Shown piece by piece: positions 43,763-51,925 of a stretch of DNA of 52,266 nt. The stretch comes from Bacteriovorax sp. (GTDB lineage Bacteria > Bdellovibrionota > Bacteriovoracia > Bacteriovoracales > Bacteriovoracaceae): positions 1 to 52,266 of the forward strand of contig JAQTTZ010000017.1 in the NCBI GenBank assembly GCA_028710485.1, in the 5' to 3' direction. The position numbers and the translations under genes are program-made. A model generated the notes under the pieces. It had not been told where the DNA came from. It searched no databases and worked only from the letters and a program-made list of their open reading frames with translations. How positions within the stretch are numbered: the stretch's first letter is position 1; every line of letters begins with the position of its first letter.

Positions 43763-45172
43763 ATGAAGTTTATTAGCATTATTTTCTTTGTAACCTCGAT
43801 GTCATCATCTTACGCTGACGGCCTAAATAACCAATTAAAGGCCATAATAAAAAAGCATCATTTTAATGAAAATACTCTAGGAATTTATATCGAAGATGAA
43901 GGACGCGAAATTTTCAATGTCAATGCTTCGAGGATGATGGTTCCGGCCTCCCTGACTAAAATTGTAACTGGTGCAGCAGTACTCAATACGCTTCCAATGA
44001 ATAAAAAGTTTGAAACTAAGTTGATGGCAAAAAATACGGTGAAAGATGGAGTCCTTCTTGGAGATCTTTGTTTAAAAGGTGGCGGTGATCCTTCTTTTGT
44101 TTCAGAGAAAATGTGGTTTTTGGTAAATGAATTAAAAAGAACTGAGTTGAATTCAATTGAAGGAGATCTCTTGGTTGATGCCACTCGCTTTGACAATGAA
44201 CTCTACGACTCTGGAAGAGAATCAGTCAGAGTGGATAGAGCTTTTGATGCTCCCATTTCTGCAGCCTCCTTTAATTGGAATAGCACCAATATTTTTATCC
44301 GCCCAGGGCCGACCTCCGGATTTCCCGCTAAAGTTTGGCTTGATCCACAGAGTGATTATTTAGAACTGGAAAATAATACCAAGACTACTTCAAAGTCTGG
44401 AGTAAAGACTCTTGAAGCTTTGAGAGTGAAAGTCGGTGATCACGACAAAATTATTGTTAGTGGTTCTATTTCACTTGATGGCGCTGAAGCTGTTATCTAT
44501 AAAAGTGTTTCTAATCCCAATTTATGGATAGGGATGCACTTAAAAGAATTTTTGAAACAAAGAGGAATTACACTTAAAGGAAAAGTGAAAGTAGCGGCCT
44601 GTCTGCCCAACGCCAATACCTTGGCGGTATCACCGTCTAAGAATTTGAATGAAATTACTACCGATATGCTTAAATTCTCCAATAATTTTGTAGCTGAAAT
44701 GTTGGCTAAAAACTTGGCTGCCGAAAATAGCACGGTACCGGCCCGTATGAAAGATGGAATTGAAGAAATCAAAAAATATATGGATAGCTTAGGCTTCGAG
44801 CGTAAAGATTATATATTGGAAAACGTTTCGGGCTTAACCCGCGATAATCGCTTTTCAGCTAAGCAATTAGCTTTAGTATTAAACACGGTGAAGAATGATT
44901 TTCTTATATTTCCTGAGTTTGTAGGTGGCTTACCAATAGCAGGTGTCGATGGTACTTTAAAGAATCGGATGAAAACAAAAATGCTTGATAAGTCCGAGCA
45001 AAGCCTGGTACGGGCCAAAACCGGTTACCTTGATGGTGTTGTGGGCCTTGCTGGATATGTAGGAAGAAAGAATAATTCTCCACTGATTTTTGTTTTTATG
45101 TTCAATGGTGATTATCAACAAGGCATGGCCGCTCGTCCCTTGTTCGACGACCTAATTAAACAATTAAAGTAG
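43763..45172 (+). CDS. dacB: D-alanyl-D-alanine carboxypeptidase/endopeptidase (PBP4, peptidase S13)
   Basis: Periplasmic peptidoglycan-trimming enzyme. The 469 residues start with a signal peptide (cut after SSSYA). All three motifs are present: SLTK (nucleophile Ser63, Lys66), SNN (Ser306, Asn308) and KTG (Lys419-Gly421). The extra domain between the first and second motifs is typical of the S13 family. It would cleave D-Ala-D-Ala and cross-link bonds. In predatory bacteria, expanded DacB sets reshape prey walls; whether this copy does so cannot be told. The adenine deaminase gene follows 11 bases later. Confidence 0.95.
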   Translation: MKFISIIFFVTSMSSSYADGLNNQLKAIIKKHHFNENTLGIYIEDEGREIFNVNASRMMVPASLTKIVTGAAVLNTLPMNKKFETKLMAKNTVKDGVLLGDLCLKGGGDPSFVSEKMWFLVNELKRTELNSIEGDLLVDATRFDNELYDSGRESVRVDRAFDAPISAASFNWNSTNIFIRPGPTSGFPAKVWLDPQSDYLELENNTKTTSKSGVKTLEALRVKVGDHDKIIVSGSISLDGAEAVIYKSVSNPNLWIGMHLKEFLKQRGITLKGKVKVAACLPNANTLAVSPSKNLNEITTDMLKFSNNFVAEMLAKNLAAENSTVPARMKDGIEEIKKYMDSLGFERKDYILENVSGLTRDNRFSAKQLALVLNTVKNDFLIFPEFVGGLPIAGVDGTLKNRMKTKMLDKSEQSLVRAKTGYLDGVVGLAGYVGRKNNSPLIFVFMFNGDYQQGMAARPLFDDLIKQLK

Positions 45173-45183
45173 GGAAATCAATT

Positions 45184-46938
45184 ATGTCATTAGCAACCAA
45201 AAGAACCCAAACTCTCACTCGATCTGAACTGCAAAAAGTTTTAGCGGTTGCCCGTGGTGATGAGCTCGCTGATATCCTGATTAAAAATGTAAAAATTCTG
45301 GATCTGGTTAATGGTGAAGTGATTGAATCTGCCATCGTTATTTCTGGAAAAACGATTGCAGGTATCGGTATAGAGTATAGCGATTCGGATGCTCATCAAA
45401 TTATTGACGGAAGGGGATTGACTGCCGTTCCTGGCTTTATTGACGGACATCTGCATATTGAGTCCTCAATGATGAATCCTTTTGAGTTTGAACGCATGAC
45501 ACTTCCTTTGGGCACTACTACTGCCATTTGTGATCCTCATGAAATAACCAATGTTATGGGAGACCGAGGATACTCGTGGTTTCTTCGTTGCTCAGAACTA
45601 ATGCACCAAAATCTTTTCGTCCAAACCTCATCATGTGTTCCGGCCTTGCCAGGATTTGAAACCAACGGTGGTGAATTCAAACTCGTTGATATGAAAAAAT
45701 ATAAAACTCATCCCAATGTTTTGGGTCTCGCTGAAATGATGAATTTTCCCGGAGTGATTAACGGAGACGAGAGCGTTTTAGATAAAATTGAAGAATACTC
45801 CGACATGAATCTCGATGGTCACTGTCCAATGTTGCGCGGAAAAGCTCTGAATGCTTATATCGCAGCAGGAATTCAAAACTGTCACGAAACTGTGACCAAG
45901 GAAGAAGGGCGTGAGAAATTACAAAAAGGCATGGCGCTTATTCTTCGCGAAGGATCCGTTGCCAAAAATTTAAAAACCCTTTCTCCGCTGGTGACTGAAT
46001 TTAATTCGACTCAATGTTTTCTCTGCACTGATGACCGCAATCCTTACGAAATATTAAAAGAAGGTCATATTAATTATTTGATAAAAAAAATGATTAATGA
46101 ATTAAAGATCCCTGTACATATCGCTTACAGACTTTCTTCTTACTCAGCCGCGAGACATTTTGGTTTAAAACGTTTGGGCCTTATTGCTCCAGGTAAACAA
46201 GCCGATATTGTTTTGTTAAAAAATCTAGAAAAGGTTGAAATTGCCCAAGTCTATATGGCAGGTAATAGAATTCAAAACTTAAAATTGAATGAAGAGCTCA
46301 AAGAAAAATTGAAGCATTCTCACCCGCCTTTAGAGAACACTATCAAGCGTGAGCCTTTAACTGAAAATGATTTTCAATATAATTTAAAAGTTGGAAAGTA
46401 TAATGTTATTGAAATCGTAAAAGATGAAATTATTACCAATCATATTATTGCAAAGTATGACGGCGAAAAATTTGATCAAGATGATATTCTCTTTATAGTT
46501 AATATTGAACGCTATGGAAATAATTTAAAACCGGCACTTGGATTGGTAAAAGGAATCGGTTTATCAAAAGGGGCAATCGCCGCCAGTGTTGCTCATGACT
46601 CTCATAATTTAATGGTAGTCGGAAAAACGATTGGTGAAATCGTGGTTGCGGTCAATGCTTTAATTAAGTCAGGCGGAGGACTTTGTGTCGTTGATGGAAA
46701 AAATGTCACGGCGCTGCTGGAACTTCCTTTGGCCGGATTGCTCAGTCTGAAAACGGGAATTGAGATTTATGAGGAAATTAAAAAATTAAAAATTGAATAT
46801 CATAAGTTAGGCATCACGCTTGAAGAGCCGTTTATCCAAATGGCGTTTCTTGCTTTGCCGGTAATTCCCAAATTAAAACTGACCGACAAAGGTCTTTTTG
46901 ATGTGAGTACATTTTCTTACATATCTCTAGAGGCTTAA
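45184..46938 (+). CDS. ade: Adenine deaminase
   Basis: Amidohydrolase converting adenine to hypoxanthine in purine salvage. The 584 residues match the Ade family in length. Seen are PGFIDGHLHIESSMMNP (metal His pair), TTTAICDPHEITNVMG, GLAEMMNFPGVI, DGHCPMLRG, CHETV and LCTDDRNP (metal Asp), followed by the C-terminal domain with KGAIAASVAHDSHNLMVVG. AGGGA precedes the ATG. It is 11 bases after dacB and seven bases before the GIY-YIG gene. A predator living on prey nucleic acids could use such salvage. Confidence 0.95.
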   Translation: MSLATKRTQTLTRSELQKVLAVARGDELADILIKNVKILDLVNGEVIESAIVISGKTIAGIGIEYSDSDAHQIIDGRGLTAVPGFIDGHLHIESSMMNPFEFERMTLPLGTTTAICDPHEITNVMGDRGYSWFLRCSELMHQNLFVQTSSCVPALPGFETNGGEFKLVDMKKYKTHPNVLGLAEMMNFPGVINGDESVLDKIEEYSDMNLDGHCPMLRGKALNAYIAAGIQNCHETVTKEEGREKLQKGMALILREGSVAKNLKTLSPLVTEFNSTQCFLCTDDRNPYEILKEGHINYLIKKMINELKIPVHIAYRLSSYSAARHFGLKRLGLIAPGKQADIVLLKNLEKVEIAQVYMAGNRIQNLKLNEELKEKLKHSHPPLENTIKREPLTENDFQYNLKVGKYNVIEIVKDEIITNHIIAKYDGEKFDQDDILFIVNIERYGNNLKPALGLVKGIGLSKGAIAASVAHDSHNLMVVGKTIGEIVVAVNALIKSGGGLCVVDGKNVTALLELPLAGLLSLKTGIEIYEEIKKLKIEYHKLGITLEEPFIQMAFLALPVIPKLKLTDKGLFDVSTFSYISLEA

Positions 46939-46944
46939 AGTTAA

Positions 46945-47286
46945 ATGTCAGAATGGTTTGTTTATATCATCCATACCGAGAAAAATCGCCTGTACACAGG
47001 GATTACCACCGATATTGACCGCCGCTTCCAAGAACATTCTGGAGAGTTACCTCGCGGAGCTAAATTTTTTCGAAGTGATAAACCATTAAAAATTGTGTAT
47101 GTTGAGCCTTGTAAAAATAGAAGTGAAGCATCCATTAAGGAGTCGGCCATTAAAAAGCTAACTCGGTTGCAAAAAGAAAATTTTATCAAGGACTCTATTC
47201 ATGGTGGAAACAAAATTCACAGCGGAAGGAAAAAGCAAAGCAAGCACGTGGCAGGAAGCGCTCGATCTCCTCGTAAAGGGAAATAA
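46945..47286 (+). CDS. GIY-YIG domain protein (UPF0213/YhbQ-like)
   Basis: A 113-residue small nuclease-domain protein. The GIY-YIG core is seen as WFVYIIHTEKNRLYTGIT, DIDRRFQEH (catalytic Arg) and a Glu in the ASIKESAIKKL region. The UPF0213 members have been linked to DNA repair-type nuclease activity. The C-terminus is longer than usual and basic, and its last 86 bases overlap the start of the carbonic anhydrase gene in another frame; the tail is probably a non-conserved extension. Confidence 0.85.
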   Translation: MSEWFVYIIHTEKNRLYTGITTDIDRRFQEHSGELPRGAKFFRSDKPLKIVYVEPCKNRSEASIKESAIKKLTRLQKENFIKDSIHGGNKIHSGRKKQSKHVAGSARSPRKGK

Positions 47287-47824
47287 CGACTTCGCCACTG
47301 GTTCTACTACTCATCCTGAGCGCGGACATGAAACTCTTTTCGCTCAATACCTAAAACAATATCCATTCGCTGGAATTTTAGGATGTGCCGATTCACGAGT
47401 CGTTCCCGAACTAGTATTCGATGTGGGCATCGGGGATCTCTTCACTTGTAGAATCGCTGGAACCGTTTTATCAGATGCAGTTATAGGCAGTCTAGAGTTC
47501 GCGGTAGAAGTCTTAGGTGTGCCATTAATCGTTGTTATGGGACATGAAAATTGCGGAGCATTTCGCGCTTGCATGAATCCAGAACACCATCCAAATGTAA
47601 AAGGTATTTCTTGGCAGATCATGCCCATCATCGAAGAGTGCCGCAGCCTTCCTGGGGATCTTCTTTATAATTCGATTTTAGCAAACGCACGAAAAGTTTC
47701 TCAGCAATTAAGAACAGTCGGTCCAATTTTAAGTCAAAAAGTAAGATCGGGGGAAATTAAAATTATTCCTGCTTATCACTCACTTTCAACCGGACTTGTG
47801 ACTTTTTTTGACGTCGAACTTTAA
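47201..47824 (+). CDS. Beta-class carbonic anhydrase
   Basis: A 207-residue zinc enzyme that interconverts CO2 and bicarbonate. The zinc and catalytic residues are visible in GILGCADSRVVPE (Cys, Asp-Arg pair) and VVMGHENCGAF (His, Cys). The fold and length match clade-B enzymes. AAGGA lies eight bases before the ATG at 47201, although this start is inside the GIY-YIG gene. Its stop overlaps the next start (TAATG). The three genes are likely translated from one message. Confidence 0.94.
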   Translation: MVETKFTAEGKSKASTWQEALDLLVKGNNDFATGSTTHPERGHETLFAQYLKQYPFAGILGCADSRVVPELVFDVGIGDLFTCRIAGTVLSDAVIGSLEFAVEVLGVPLIVVMGHENCGAFRACMNPEHHPNVKGISWQIMPIIEECRSLPGDLLYNSILANARKVSQQLRTVGPILSQKVRSGEIKIIPAYHSLSTGLVTFFDVEL

Positions 47825-48465
47825 TGGTGCAGGCAATGAAAAATTTTGAAATTCTTTTTGCCGAAAAAATAAATCATGTGCTGGGAACTCTTGATCCGGC
47901 CCATGATCTCTCGCACGTTTTGAGAGTGGTAAAAACAGCAAAGATGCTGGCCCTGGCAGAAGGAGCAAATTTAGAAGTTATTATTCCTGCAGCATGGCTA
48001 CACGATCTTGTTAACCTTCCCAAAAATCATCCAGAGAGGAGCCTTGCTTCTAAGTTAGCAGCAAAAGCAGCGTTAGAATTTCTAACGAGTGTGGATTACC
48101 CTCAAAAATATTTTCCTGAAATAGCTCATGCCATAGAGGCCCATAGTTTTAGTGGTGGAATTCATCCCGAAAGTTTAGAAGCAAAAATTGTACAAGATGC
48201 CGACCGCTTGGACGGGCTTGGCGCTATTGGACTTGCTCGTTTATTTTCGATTTCGAGTCAGCTCAATCGTCCTTTTTATCACGCTGAAGATCCCTTTGCC
48301 TTAAGCCGCTCACTAGATGACAAGCAAAACGCCATTGATCATATCGAAATCAAATTAAAAAAGATTGTTGAGCTCATGAATATGCCATCAGCGAAAGTCG
48401 AAGCAAAAAAAAGAATGTCTTTTATCGAAAAGTTTTTAGATCAACTTAGAACAGAAATCTTGTAA
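47824..48465 (+). CDS. HD-domain phosphohydrolase, YedJ-like
   Basis: A 213-residue soluble metal-dependent phosphohydrolase. HDLSHVLRVVKTAKML supplies the first His, AAWLHDLVNLPKNHPERSLA the HD pair, HAIEAHSF another His, and VQDADRLDGLGAIGLARLF the distal Asp. This arrangement fits the YedJ/YpgQ group, members of which hydrolyse nucleotides. The ATG overlaps the carbonic anhydrase stop by one base. The true substrate is unknown. Confidence 0.88.
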   Translation: MVQAMKNFEILFAEKINHVLGTLDPAHDLSHVLRVVKTAKMLALAEGANLEVIIPAAWLHDLVNLPKNHPERSLASKLAAKAALEFLTSVDYPQKYFPEIAHAIEAHSFSGGIHPESLEAKIVQDADRLDGLGAIGLARLFSISSQLNRPFYHAEDPFALSRSLDDKQNAIDHIEIKLKKIVELMNMPSAKVEAKKRMSFIEKFLDQLRTEIL

Positions 48466-48630
48466 GAGATCAGTTTCAACTCATTCAATACAGATCATTT
48501 TAATTAATATTATTTATTAGAATTATTCTATATGGCATATATGAATAATGTATTTATTGAACACAACTAAAAAAGAGCAAAATTAAAATTGAAGAGTGAG
48601 GAAAGTAACAGGGAAGTCAGGGAGTCAATG

Positions 48631-49038
48631 ATGAAAAAGATAAAAAAAAATAATCTCACATTTTTGTCTACGGCATTGGCCTTAACTATTTTTGTGTCTA
48701 TGAATAATTCATATGCAGCTACCCCCTCAACCACCTCTGGAATATATTTTCCGACACCTATTACAACTTCTCCACCCGCAACTACAACCACGACCACTGG
48801 GGCAGCACCTACATCCACCTCTGGATTAATGATCCCCTTGCCTGGGGCCAGTGCAGTCTCGCCAGGAGTTAACCCCGCCCCCGCTACAATAAATTCACCT
48901 ACCGCAACTCCTGTGTGTGTGGATTCTGGAGTCCAAGGAAGAAGATGTGGGATTGAAGCCGTTACTTTTTGTAAATTAAATCCTGAGGCCCAAAATTGCG
49001 AAACACTGAATAATGCTAAGGGAGATGCAAAGAAATAA
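48631..49038 (+). CDS. Small exported Thr/Pro-rich protein with cysteine-containing C-terminus
   Basis: A 135-residue protein of unknown function. A signal peptide (KKIKKNNLTFLSTALALTIF, cut after YAA or nearby) is followed by a Thr/Ser/Pro/Ala-rich stretch with a repeated TSG-hydrophobic-PxP pattern (TTSGIYFPTP, STSGLMIPLP). The C-terminal 45 residues hold four Cys (TPVCVD, GRRCGI, TFCKL, NCETL). GGGAG six bases before the ATG at 48631 decides the start over an upstream TTG and an adjacent ATG. It overlaps the next small exported gene by about 26 bases. Confidence 0.72.
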   Translation: MKKIKKNNLTFLSTALALTIFVSMNNSYAATPSTTSGIYFPTPITTSPPATTTTTTGAAPTSTSGLMIPLPGASAVSPGVNPAPATINSPTATPVCVDSGVQGRRCGIEAVTFCKLNPEAQNCETLNNAKGDAKK

Positions 49039-49315
49039 TGTGGATAAAAAATTTGGTCACCTATTTTTGATAATGATACTTGTTCTACTTTTGTACATCT
49101 CACCAAAGGCGTTGCTTGCTCAAACTTTTAGTACGACCTGGCAATACACAAATCCTTTTCCCGCAATCACTTCGCCCTCAATAAGTAACTATGGCATAAT
49201 TCAAACTGGTATAATTCAGCCTGGTGTGATTGAACCAGGTGTAATTCAACCTGGAATAATTCAGCCTGGCGTAATTCAGCCTCCAGGCGGCGTAATCCCC
49301 CCATGGAATCCATAA
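49013..49315 (+). CDS. Small exported protein with GxIQP pentapeptide repeats
   Basis: A 100-residue protein with a hydrophobic export signal (HLFLIMILVLLLYISPKALLA, cut before QTF). From about residue 60 it consists of six tandem five-residue units of the form G-(I/V)-I-(Q/E)-(P/T): GIIQT GIIQP GVIEP GVIQP, then two more, and it ends PPGGVIPPWNP. The underlying DNA is a 15-base tandem repeat (about 49194-49283). Starts at 49013, 49025 or GTG 49040 are all possible; none has a well-spaced Shine-Dalgarno. It overlaps the previous gene and probably works with it at the cell surface. Confidence 0.65.
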   Translation: MLREMQRNNVDKKFGHLFLIMILVLLLYISPKALLAQTFSTTWQYTNPFPAITSPSISNYGIIQTGIIQPGVIEPGVIQPGIIQPGVIQPPGGVIPPWNP

Positions 49316-49333
49316 GTAAATGACACTAAAAAA

Positions 49334-49570
49334 TTAATCGTCGTTGTCTTCTTGCTGGTCGATCTCGTCAACACTTTCCCAGGCATCGTTAAATTCGGCA
49401 GGAACGTTTGGATCTACTTTGTCCCTGTAACGGTAAGGGCAATGAAGACAACCGCTCTGGCAGCAGTGCCCGCGATCGAGATGGTATTTTTCAGTGAAGA
49501 CGAGATTGCCATCAGAATTGATGTAAAAGTCGACATTGAGAGTAAGTGCAGGATTAGTATTGGTGGCCAT
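49334..49570 (-). CDS. DUF5522 cysteine-rich small protein
   Basis: A 78-residue protein. The landmark is YHLDRGHCCQSGCLHCPYRY, which closely follows the DUF5522 pattern (Y-H-x-x-R-G-x-C-C-x-x-G-C-x-H-C-P-Y). Four Cys suggest a metal or iron-sulfur site. The C-terminal 25 residues are acidic. Function unknown. The ATG at 49570 is used; a TTG four codons upstream is the alternative. A terminator lies immediately upstream, separating it from the RRM gene. Confidence 0.82.
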   Translation of the reverse strand: MATNTNPALTLNVDFYINSDGNLVFTEKYHLDRGHCCQSGCLHCPYRYRDKVDPNVPAEFNDAWESVDEIDQQEDNDD

Positions 49571-49580
49571 ATTTTTCTTC

Positions 49581-49612
49581 AAAAAAAACGGCCCATTTCT
49601 GGGCCGCTTTTT
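49581..49612 (-). terminator. Rho-independent terminator of the RRM gene
   Basis: Stem CGGCCCA / TGGGCCG with TTTC loop (49589-49606), followed on the minus strand by eight T. Confidence 0.9.
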
Positions 49613-49652
49613 ATATATAGGTGCAAAATAGCATTCTAAATAGAATTAGGGA

Positions 49653-50036
49653 CTAGTAACGTCCGCCACCGCCGCCGCCGCGAGGTCTACCACCACCGCT
49701 TTCACGATTTCCGCCGCCGCCAAATCCGCCGCCGCTTCTTCCACCACCGAATCCACCACCGCCGCCACCGCCGCGAGAATCTCTTTCTGGTTGTGGTTTA
49801 GCTTCTGAAACTCTTAATGAACGTCCTTCGTACTCTTGACCATCCAATTGAGAAACAGCAGATTGTGCTCCATCATCTGATTCCATTTCAACAAATCCAA
49901 AGCCTTTGCTTCTTCCTGTTTCACGGTCGATGATGATTTTAACTGATGCAACTGATCCAGCAGATGAGAAATGTGTCTTGAGTCCATCTTCAGTAGCAGA
50001 GTAAGGAAGATTTCCAACGTACAACTTAGCAGCCAT
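49653..50036 (-). CDS. RRM RNA-binding protein with glycine-rich tail
   Basis: A 127-residue RNA-binding protein like the cold-induced Rbp proteins of cyanobacteria. Residues 1-80 are one RRM with RNP2 LYVGNL (5-10) and RNP1 KGFGFVEM (44-51). Residues about 88-127 are a Gly/Arg-rich tail (GGGFGGG, SGGGRPRGGG) that can bind RNA weakly and drive assembly. GGAG lies seven bases before the ATG. The promoter at 50104-50132 would give a leader of about 60 bases. It probably acts as an RNA chaperone. Confidence 0.93.
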   Translation of the reverse strand: MAAKLYVGNLPYSATEDGLKTHFSSAGSVASVKIIIDRETGRSKGFGFVEMESDDGAQSAVSQLDGQEYEGRSLRVSEAKPQPERDSRGGGGGGGFGGGRSGGGFGGGGNRESGGGRPRGGGGGGRY

Positions 50037-50103
50037 AAAAAAACTCCAAAAAAAAGGTCAAAAGTGGGTAAACGCTGATGACCAACGTAACTATTAGAAC
50101 CAA

Positions 50104-50132
50104 GATATAACACATCTCAGTGCCAGTTCCAA
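50104..50132 (-). promoter_or_regulatory. Probable promoter of the RRM gene
   Basis: On the minus strand TTGGAA (50127-50132), 17-base spacer, TATATC (50104-50109). It is placed for a leader of roughly 60 bases before the ATG at 50036. Confidence 0.45.
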
Positions 50133-50164
50133 ATATAAATTTACATAAATATTGTGACAGACCT

Positions 50165-50193
50165 TTGCGTTAAGAGAGAACTCAAATTAGAAT
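50165..50193 (+). promoter_or_regulatory. Probable promoter of fadD
   Basis: TTGCGT (50165-50170), 17-base spacer, TAGAAT (50188-50193), 28 bases before the ATG at 50221. Confidence 0.4.
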
Positions 50194-50220
50194 TTATACA
50201 TAAACATTTTGAGGATAATT

Positions 50221-51888
50221 ATGGAAAAGATTTGGATCAAAAATTATCAGGCAGGCGTACCCGCAACCATTGAAGATCAGATGGAAAAGTACAATTCTGT
50301 CCCTGAAATTCTAGAAGAGACCTTTAAAAACTTTGCCTTAAATAAGGCCTATCATTGCATGGGGAAGGATCTTACATATGGGGAGATCGATCAACTTAGT
50401 CAGAAATTTGCTAGTTATCTTGAGAATAATTTAAGTCTGAAAAAAGGTGATAGAGTCGCCATTATGTTGCCAAATATTCTCCAATACCCCGTAGTTCTCT
50501 TTGGGATACTACGTGCAGGGATGGTCGCCGTAAACGTCAACCCGCTATACACTTCACGGGAACTCGAGCACCAGATGAAAGACTCTGGAGCCGTGGCCAT
50601 CGTGATATTTGAAAATGCCTGTCATACACTTCAAAGTGTTCTTCCACATACCGAAATTAAATATGTCATAACTACTTCCATTGGTGACATGCTGGGATTT
50701 CCAAAATCCTTGATTGTAAATTTCGTTATCAAGAAGGTAAAAAAAATGATTCCTGCTTGGAGTATTCCGAACACGATCCATTTTGTCGACGCCTTAAAAA
50801 GTGCTGATGCCAGTCAGTTTCATAAACCAGTTTTAACTAAAAATGATATTGCATTTCTTCAATACACAGGTGGCACAACAGGTGTAGCCAAAGGTGCAAT
50901 TCTACTTCACAAAAACATCATCGCTAATATTTGTCAGGCGCGAGCATGGATTTCTCCTTTAGTGAGTTTGGGAGAAGAAATTATTATCACACCACTTCCT
51001 CTTTATCATATTTTTTCATTAACAGCGAACTGCTTTGTTTTCGGATCAATTGGTGGATTAAATATTTTAATTACTAATCCGCGCGATCTTCCAGGCTTTA
51101 TCAAAGAATTAAAAAAATGGAAGTTTACGGCGTTCACGGGAGTGAATACTTTATTTAACGGGCTTTTAAATAATCCTCAATTTAAGACAGTCGATTTTTC
51201 TTCGCTCAAGTTAACACTTGGAGGGGGAATGGCAGTACAAAAATCAGTTGCTGAAAAATGGAAAGAGACCACTGGAAAAGCTTTGATTGAAGCTTACGGA
51301 TTAACTGAAACTTCTCCTGCTGCTTGTATTAATCCAATGGATTTAAAAAAATTTAATGGTTTTATTGGTTTACCCATTCCATCTACCAATGTTGAAATAA
51401 AAGACGATCTGGAAAAGACACTTCCGCTGGGAGAAAATGGAGAGATTTGTGTTAAGGGACCTCAAGTGATGCCCGGTTACTGGAATCGCGATGATGAAAC
51501 AGCAAAGGTTATGACTAAAGATGGCTTCTTAAAAACTGGTGATATTGGCGTTATGAATGCGGATGGATTTATTAAAATCGTCGACCGCAAAAAAGATATG
51601 ATCATCGTCTCAGGATTTAATGTTTATCCAAATGAGATTGAAGAAGTTGTATCGCTGCACCCAAAAGTTTTTGAAGTCGCGGCCGTCGGTGTTCCTGATG
51701 AGAAAACCAGTGAAGCTGTTAAATTATTTATTGTAAAAAAAGATGAATCTTTGACAGCAGAAGAGATAATTAGCTTCTGTCGTGAAAATTTAACAAATTA
51801 TAAAATTCCCCGTCAGGTAGAATTTAGAAATGAGCTTCCCAAAACAAATGTCGGTAAAATTTTAAGAAAAGATCTTAGAGGTCAATAG
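50221..51888 (+). CDS. fadD: Long-chain fatty-acid-CoA ligase
   Basis: Activates fatty acids to acyl-CoA through an acyl-adenylate. The 555 residues show the P-loop YTGGTTGVAKGA (215-226), EAYGLTETSPAA, the adenylate-binding LKTGDIG, VDRKKDMIIVSGFNVYPNEIEE and the C-terminal catalytic Lys in NVGKILRKDL. Length and motifs match FadD rather than a short-chain ligase. The ATG at 50221 has GAGG six bases upstream; the TTG at 50209 does not. It would feed prey- or environment-derived fatty acids into lipid synthesis or beta-oxidation. Confidence 0.95.
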   Translation: MEKIWIKNYQAGVPATIEDQMEKYNSVPEILEETFKNFALNKAYHCMGKDLTYGEIDQLSQKFASYLENNLSLKKGDRVAIMLPNILQYPVVLFGILRAGMVAVNVNPLYTSRELEHQMKDSGAVAIVIFENACHTLQSVLPHTEIKYVITTSIGDMLGFPKSLIVNFVIKKVKKMIPAWSIPNTIHFVDALKSADASQFHKPVLTKNDIAFLQYTGGTTGVAKGAILLHKNIIANICQARAWISPLVSLGEEIIITPLPLYHIFSLTANCFVFGSIGGLNILITNPRDLPGFIKELKKWKFTAFTGVNTLFNGLLNNPQFKTVDFSSLKLTLGGGMAVQKSVAEKWKETTGKALIEAYGLTETSPAACINPMDLKKFNGFIGLPIPSTNVEIKDDLEKTLPLGENGEICVKGPQVMPGYWNRDDETAKVMTKDGFLKTGDIGVMNADGFIKIVDRKKDMIIVSGFNVYPNEIEEVVSLHPKVFEVAAVGVPDEKTSEAVKLFIVKKDESLTAEEIISFCRENLTNYKIPRQVEFRNELPKTNVGKILRKDLRGQ

Positions 51889-51894
51889 TTTTTG

Positions 51895-51925
51895 GGCGAG
51901 TTCATCATCAATTGGTGAGCTCGTC
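51895..51925 (+). terminator. Hairpin after fadD, pairs as plus-strand RNA
   Basis: GGCGAGTTCATC (51895-51906) pairs with GGTGAGCTCGTC (51914-51925): twelve pairs, three of them G-U. On the other strand those three become A-C mismatches, so the structure favours the fadD transcript. There is no U-run. It overlaps the end of the convergent gene. Confidence 0.4.

Noticed and set aside
50104-50126. Sigma-54 promoter (TGGCAC) before the RRM gene
   Set aside because: TGGCAC is present on the minus strand, but the -12 element (TTGC at five bases) is not; a sigma-70-type reading fits better.
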